The position numbers and the translations under genes are program-made. 64,000 nt of DNA, from positions 124,001 through 188,000 of the forward strand of contig NZ_FXAZ01000006.1 of NCBI RefSeq assembly GCF_900177815.1. Reading direction: 5' to 3'. The notes beneath the pieces are model-generated. The model saw only the letters and a program-made list of their open reading frames with translations, ran no database searches and was not told the origin of the DNA. Origin of the DNA: Paenibacillus aquistagni (GTDB lineage Bacteria; Bacillota; Bacilli; Paenibacillales; Paenibacillaceae). Shown here piece after piece: positions 59,943-64,000 of this stretch. Each line of letters opens with the position of its first letter. Position 1 is the first letter of the stretch.

Positions 59943-62036
59943 TTGGCTTTGATCCGAAGCTTGACCTCCGTTCTTATTCTGATCAGCCTGGTGCTTGGCC
60001 TTGCGCCTTCTGCCTATGCACTGCCTGATTACGGCTACAATTATTCCTATTGGGGCGAAGCGGAGCCTGCACCCTACCCGTATCTTGCGGAAAAGCATAT
60101 TTACGGAACCGATCTCGGCATTGGGGAGATGAATGCGCCACAGGATGTATTTGTAGCCGATGATCATCGCATGTACATCGTGGATACCGGCAACAACCGG
60201 ATTGTGGTGCTGGATGAGCAAGGAAAGCTCATTCGAACGGTGGAAGCCTTTATGCGCGACGGAAGAGAGGATGGCTTCAACAAGCCTTATGGCTTGTATG
60301 TCGATCATCAACGGAATCTCTATGTCGCAGATACCCACAATCAGCGAATCGTGAAGCTCAATGAGCAGGGGAAGCTGCTTCAAATCATCGAATCGCCAGA
60401 GTCGAGTGTTCTGCCAGAAGGCTTTCAATTTTTCCCGAACAAGATCTATGTGGATCAGGCGAACCGCATTTATGTTATTGCGCAGGGAGCTTATGAAGGA
60501 ATGATGGAATTCGATGCTGCTGGGGGCTTCAAGGGCTACGTTGGAACGAACAAAGTTAGATTCAGTCCCGTGGACCTGCTCTGGAAGCGGCTGTCTACGA
60601 AGGAGCAGTCCAAGCAGATGGAGCTGTTTTTACCTGTAGAGTTCAGCAATCTTGATGTTGATGAGCGGGGATTCATCTATGCGGTATCCTCAGAAATTAA
60701 CTCGAAGACGCCGATCAAGCGCTTTAATCCAAGCGGGGAGGATATTCTGCGGCGCGAAGGCTACTTCAATCCGATGGGCGACATCTCTGTCATCCAGATT
60801 GAGGCTTCAGAAAGCGCCACTGCGAATCTGCAGAATGCCGGCAGCTCTAGATTCATCGATGTCGTCTCTGATGTCAGCGGGATGTACAGCGGACTCGATT
60901 CTGCGCGCAACCGCATCTTCACTTACGACCGAGACGGCAACCTGTTGTATCAGTTTGGCGGCATCGGCACGCGCTGGGATAACTTCCAGAAGCCGATTGC
61001 CTTAGCGCTGCTCGGAGAGAAGATGGTCGTGCTTGATCAGGAGATGAATCGCTTGAGCATCTTCGCTCCGACGCGATACGGCGCCCTTATTCGCGAAGCG
61101 GTCAAGGCGCACTATGATGGGAGAGCGGATGAAGCGGCTGAGGCGTGGAAGGAAGTGCTTCAGCTGAATGCGAACTTCGACATCGCTTATATTGGCATCG
61201 GCAAAGCATTGATGAAGAAGGATCAGAATCAGCTCGCCATGGAGTACTTCAAGAACGGCAACAATCGCAAATATTATTCGGAAGCGTTCAAGCGGTATCG
61301 CAAGGAAGTGCTGTGGAACCATTTTGGAACCATTATGACAAGCCTGCTTGCGGCTGCAGCTTTGGCAGTAGCCGGCCGTGTGCTGTGGGTTCGACATCGG
61401 GCCAAGGCCTATTATGTGGATACGGGCGTCATTACCGCGCCTTTCTATACGATTTTTCTTCCCTTCAACGGATTCTGGGAGATGAAGTATGAGCAGAAGG
61501 GGCGAATGCAGATTGCCATGCTCATCTTGCTGATGCTGATGCTGACGATGATCATGAAGCGCCAGTATGCCGGCTTTATCGTCAACTTCAACAAGCTGTC
61601 AGAGCTGAACAGCATCGATGAGCTGAGCTACATTGTACTGCCATTTCTGCTGTTCTGTATTGCGAATTGGTCTTTGACGACGCTAATGGATGGTGAAGGC
61701 AAGTTCCGCGATATTGTCATGGCTGTTGGCTATGCCTTGCTTCCGCTCGTTATCGTCTATCTTCCGCAGATTGCGTTCAGCAATATGATGACCCAGGAAG
61801 AGGCTCCTTTTTATTATCTGATGGAGACGATTGCTGTCATTTGGTTCTTATGGCTGCTCTTTGTCGGCATGATGACAGTCCATCAATACAGCATTGGCAA
61901 GACGCTGATCACGCTGTTTCTGACCGTGGTTGTCATGCTCTTCATTGTGTTTTTGGGCATTCTTTGCTTCAGCATGCTGCAGCAAATGATTGCATTTGTC
62001 CAGTCGATCTTTACCGAAATCAGAGCAAGGGTGTAA
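59943..62036 (+). CDS. NHL-repeat protein with C-terminal YIP1-like membrane domain
   Basis: A 697-residue protein. A signal peptide (VLILISLVLGLAPSAYA) is followed by NHL beta-propeller repeats from about residue 50 to 380 (APQDVFVADDHRMYIVDTGNNRIVVLDEQGKLI and FNKPYGLYVDHQRNLYVADTHNQRIVKLNEQGKLL). A TPR-like helical stretch follows (about 385-445), one membrane helix near 460-480 and then a YIP1-type domain with five helices to the end. The propeller therefore faces outward and is tied to the membrane. The start is TTG 59943, after AAAGGAGGAG at about 7 bases. Its location between permease and DUF5696 genes suggests a part in handling the polysaccharide at the surface. Confidence 0.82.
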   Translation: MALIRSLTSVLILISLVLGLAPSAYALPDYGYNYSYWGEAEPAPYPYLAEKHIYGTDLGIGEMNAPQDVFVADDHRMYIVDTGNNRIVVLDEQGKLIRTVEAFMRDGREDGFNKPYGLYVDHQRNLYVADTHNQRIVKLNEQGKLLQIIESPESSVLPEGFQFFPNKIYVDQANRIYVIAQGAYEGMMEFDAAGGFKGYVGTNKVRFSPVDLLWKRLSTKEQSKQMELFLPVEFSNLDVDERGFIYAVSSEINSKTPIKRFNPSGEDILRREGYFNPMGDISVIQIEASESATANLQNAGSSRFIDVVSDVSGMYSGLDSARNRIFTYDRDGNLLYQFGGIGTRWDNFQKPIALALLGEKMVVLDQEMNRLSIFAPTRYGALIREAVKAHYDGRADEAAEAWKEVLQLNANFDIAYIGIGKALMKKDQNQLAMEYFKNGNNRKYYSEAFKRYRKEVLWNHFGTIMTSLLAAAALAVAGRVLWVRHRAKAYYVDTGVITAPFYTIFLPFNGFWEMKYEQKGRMQIAMLILLMLMLTMIMKRQYAGFIVNFNKLSELNSIDELSYIVLPFLLFCIANWSLTTLMDGEGKFRDIVMAVGYALLPLVIVYLPQIAFSNMMTQEEAPFYYLMETIAVIWFLWLLFVGMMTVHQYSIGKTLITLFLTVVVMLFIVFLGILCFSMLQQMIAFVQSIFTEIRARV

Positions 62037-62049
62037 GGAGGGGCGAGAT

Positions 62050-64000
62050 ATGCGTAAGAGAACAAAATACATGATTCTGCTCGCTACGAGCCTAATCCTT
62101 GCAGCAGGGATCGGCGGCGGATGGGCAGGAGGACTCATGATGGGGGGGACAGCTCCGCTCTTGGATTCTTCCGGTGGCGAAGAGGGCGTAGCAGGGAATA
62201 GGTCCACGATGTCCACGCTTGCCAAGGAAGCTGCTCCTTCGGATGAATGGCCAGCGGAGGGAGTGCTCCCAGATGCTGCTTCTGCTGACGAGGGAAGCGA
62301 AAGGAAAGCGGCTTTGCCTAGTGGCAAGAAGGCTTCAGCGGTCACGACAGCTGCTGCTGCAGAAGTACCCATGGGCACCGCTCTTATCACGGAAAATGCT
62401 TATTTGCAGCTCTATTTGAATAAAAAAACGACCGAGGTTGTTGTTCGGGATAAGCGTACAGCCGAGCTGTGGAGCACGAACCCAGCAGATCGTGATCAGG
62501 ATAAGATTGCCAAGGCAATGAATCGCAGCGATCTCGATTCCCAGCTGATTCTGTCCTATTTTAATGATAAAGGCTATGAATCGCTGATCAACAATGCCTC
62601 GGAAAGCATTGAAAAAGGGCAATTTGAGATCGAGGAGCTGGCGCATGGCGTCAAGATCATCTATGAGATCGGAAGCTCAGAGAAAGGGCTTGGCGCTATC
62701 CCGCAGGTGATCAGCAAGGAACGCTTTGAGGAGCGGATCTTGAATCAGATCGAAGATGAGCAGGCGCGTTCTCGGCTTCGCAATCGTTTTTTCTTCAATG
62801 AGGCGAAGCAGCAGTATGAGCGCAAGGAGATGCAGGATTACATTGTAAAGGATGTCGTCGCGATTCTGGAATCGATCGGCTATACAGCAGATGAGGCGAA
62901 GCAGGACAGTGCGTCGGCGGATGAAGAGTCTTCGATCAAGGAGAGCGCTGCGCCCCGCTTTATCATTCCGATTGTGTATGAGCTCAATGAGGATCAGCTG
63001 CTTGCACGCATCGATACCGCAGGGGTGCAGGATACAGAAGCATTCCCGCTGCATAAGATTACGCTGCTGCCTTTCTTTGGCGCAGCGGGCCTTGATGATG
63101 AAGGCTATATGTTCGTTCCAGATGGATCGGGCGCCTTGATTGACCTGAATCAGAATCATGCGGGGGCACGAGCATACGAGCTTCCGCTCTATGGTGAGGA
63201 TGCAACACTGAAGAGCAATGAATCGCTTCAGCCGCAGTATGCCGAGCGTTCACGCTTGCCGGTATTCGGCATGAAGCGCGGGAATCAAGCGATGCTGGCC
63301 ATCATTGAAGAGGGAGATGCCCAGGCTTCCATCTTCGCAGAGCCAAGCGGCCGCTTGAACAGCTACAACCGGATCAGCGCGAGCTTTGGGATGAGGAATA
63401 TGGAGTCGGTTCAATTCCGTGCAGGTTCGGTAGCGCGGCAGATTCCGAAGTATTCTTCAATGTATAGTCAAGGCATCGCGGTTCGGTACAGCTTCTTAAG
63501 CGGAGAGCAGGCGGATTACGTGGGAATGGCGGAGCAGTACCGCCAATATCTGATTGAGCGCCACGGCATGAAGCGCATCCAAGAAAACGGCGAGCTTCCT
63601 TTTGTGCTGGAGCTAGTTGGCGGTATTCCGGTTCGCAAGACGTTCTTAGGGATTCCCTATGAATCGGTTGAGCCCGTCACGACCTTCGATGAAGCGATTG
63701 ACATCTTAAAGCAGCTTCAGCAAAAAGGAATCAAGCGCATTCAGCTCAAGTATTCAGGCTGGTTTAATGAAGGCTATTATCATACGCTTCCGTCTCGGAT
63801 CAAGCCAGATCGCGTCCTGGGGGGGACAGAGGGGCTCCAGAAGCTGATTCAATATGCGAAGGAGCATCAGATCGAATGGTTCATGGATACAGCTTTCCAG
63901 CGTGTATATGAGAAGGGTAAGGGATTCAAGGCAGATCGAGACGGGGCAAGATTCTTAAACCGCAAGGCCGCATCGAAGAAAAATGTCGACCTTGTCACCA
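62050..64000 (+). CDS. DUF5696-domain protein (cut by window end)
   Basis: The frame is open from ATG 62050 (AAGGAGGGG upstream) to the window end, 650 residues without a stop. An N-terminal membrane anchor or signal (YMILLATSLILAAGIGGGWAGGLMMGG) is followed by an Ala/Glu-rich linker to about residue 105. The body then starts (TENAYLQLYLNKKTTEVVVRDKRT) with VPDGSGALIDLNQ, GMKRGNQAMLAIIEEGDA and a TIM-barrel-like part (ILKQLQQKGIKRIQLKYSGWFNEGYYH). DUF5696 proteins are linked with sugar uptake clusters in Paenibacillus and have a glycosidase-like look, but no activity is known to me. Confidence 0.78.
   Translation, partial: MRKRTKYMILLATSLILAAGIGGGWAGGLMMGGTAPLLDSSGGEEGVAGNRSTMSTLAKEAAPSDEWPAEGVLPDAASADEGSERKAALPSGKKASAVTTAAAAEVPMGTALITENAYLQLYLNKKTTEVVVRDKRTAELWSTNPADRDQDKIAKAMNRSDLDSQLILSYFNDKGYESLINNASESIEKGQFEIEELAHGVKIIYEIGSSEKGLGAIPQVISKERFEERILNQIEDEQARSRLRNRFFFNEAKQQYERKEMQDYIVKDVVAILESIGYTADEAKQDSASADEESSIKESAAPRFIIPIVYELNEDQLLARIDTAGVQDTEAFPLHKITLLPFFGAAGLDDEGYMFVPDGSGALIDLNQNHAGARAYELPLYGEDATLKSNESLQPQYAERSRLPVFGMKRGNQAMLAIIEEGDAQASIFAEPSGRLNSYNRISASFGMRNMESVQFRAGSVARQIPKYSSMYSQGIAVRYSFLSGEQADYVGMAEQYRQYLIERHGMKRIQENGELPFVLELVGGIPVRKTFLGIPYESVEPVTTFDEAIDILKQLQQKGIKRIQLKYSGWFNEGYYHTLPSRIKPDRVLGGTEGLQKLIQYAKEHQIEWFMDTAFQRVYEKGKGFKADRDGARFLNRKAASKKNVDLVT

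Overview
The window looks like a chromosomal segment of a Paenibacillus-type member of the Bacillota (Paenibacillaceae). The reasons are strong AGGAGG-type ribosome sites, many GTG and TTG starts, a copper-amine-oxidase-like stalk domain protein, YesM/YesN-type two-component pairs beside orphan solute-binding proteins, and a DUF5696 / NHL-YIP1 / CUT1 permease cluster of the kind found in that family. The species assignment is inference. No rRNA or tRNA gene was seen.

Region by region. 1-3.4 kb is an AT-richer defence-like block: the end of a type III-B (Cmr) CRISPR operon (cmr5 tail, cmr6), a DUF6602 putative PD-(D/E)XK protein, a leader, a six-repeat CRISPR array and a Fic AMP-transferase. 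3.5-9.2 kb carries two overlapping WYL regulators, a RlaP-like nucleotidyltransferase, an unknown membrane protein and a secreted RCC1/stalk protein. 9.3-13.5 kb is a glycerol module: a PocR-AraC regulator divergent from gldA and a fused dhaKL. 13.6-14.3 kb is a type A chloramphenicol acetyltransferase preceded by what looks like a textbook drug-inducible translational attenuator (leader peptide MVKAVDQAS plus a stem that hides the ribosome site). 14.6-17.2 kb is the 5-oxoprolinase operon pxpBCA. 17.6-19.8 kb is a YdjC/ChbG deacetylase with a GPH-type symporter. 21.3-25.6 kb is sbcDC, followed by an HSL-type esterase.

26.8-43.9 kb is the centrepiece: a complete ethanolamine-utilisation microcompartment locus. 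It opens with a promoter and a cobalamin riboswitch. Between that riboswitch and the last structural genes I can read four paired hairpins with hexaloops of the ANTAR-target type (A at loop position 1, G at position 4; one loop deviates). One pair sits in the riboswitch RNA without a terminator, as in the EutX/Rli55 decoy RNAs. The other three overlap the left arms of intrinsic terminators in front of eutG, eutS and eutA. The locus encodes the cognate ANTAR regulator EutV and kinase EutW, the B12-dependent lyase EutBC with its reactivase EutA and adenosyltransferase EutT, the aldehyde and alcohol dehydrogenases EutE and EutG, a PduL phosphotransacylase, shell proteins (EutS, EutL, EutM, EutN, a tandem-BMC protein and a BMC protein with an unusual long charged tail), EutP and the permease EutH. 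The logic read from the sequence is that ethanolamine (EutW/EutV) and adenosylcobalamin (riboswitch) are both needed for expression.

44-50 kb holds a PIG-L deacetylase, an orphan solute-binding lipoprotein, a serine hydrolase, an SMI1/KNR4 protein and an NfsA-type nitroreductase. 50.1-64 kb is a carbohydrate-uptake cluster: YesM-like kinase, YesN-like regulator, a solute-binding lipoprotein, a 987-residue protein joining two carbohydrate-binding-like repeats to a second solute-binding domain, two CUT1 permeases, an NHL-YIP1 membrane protein and a DUF5696 protein cut by the window end. No ATPase gene is present, so a shared MsmX-type ATPase is presumed.
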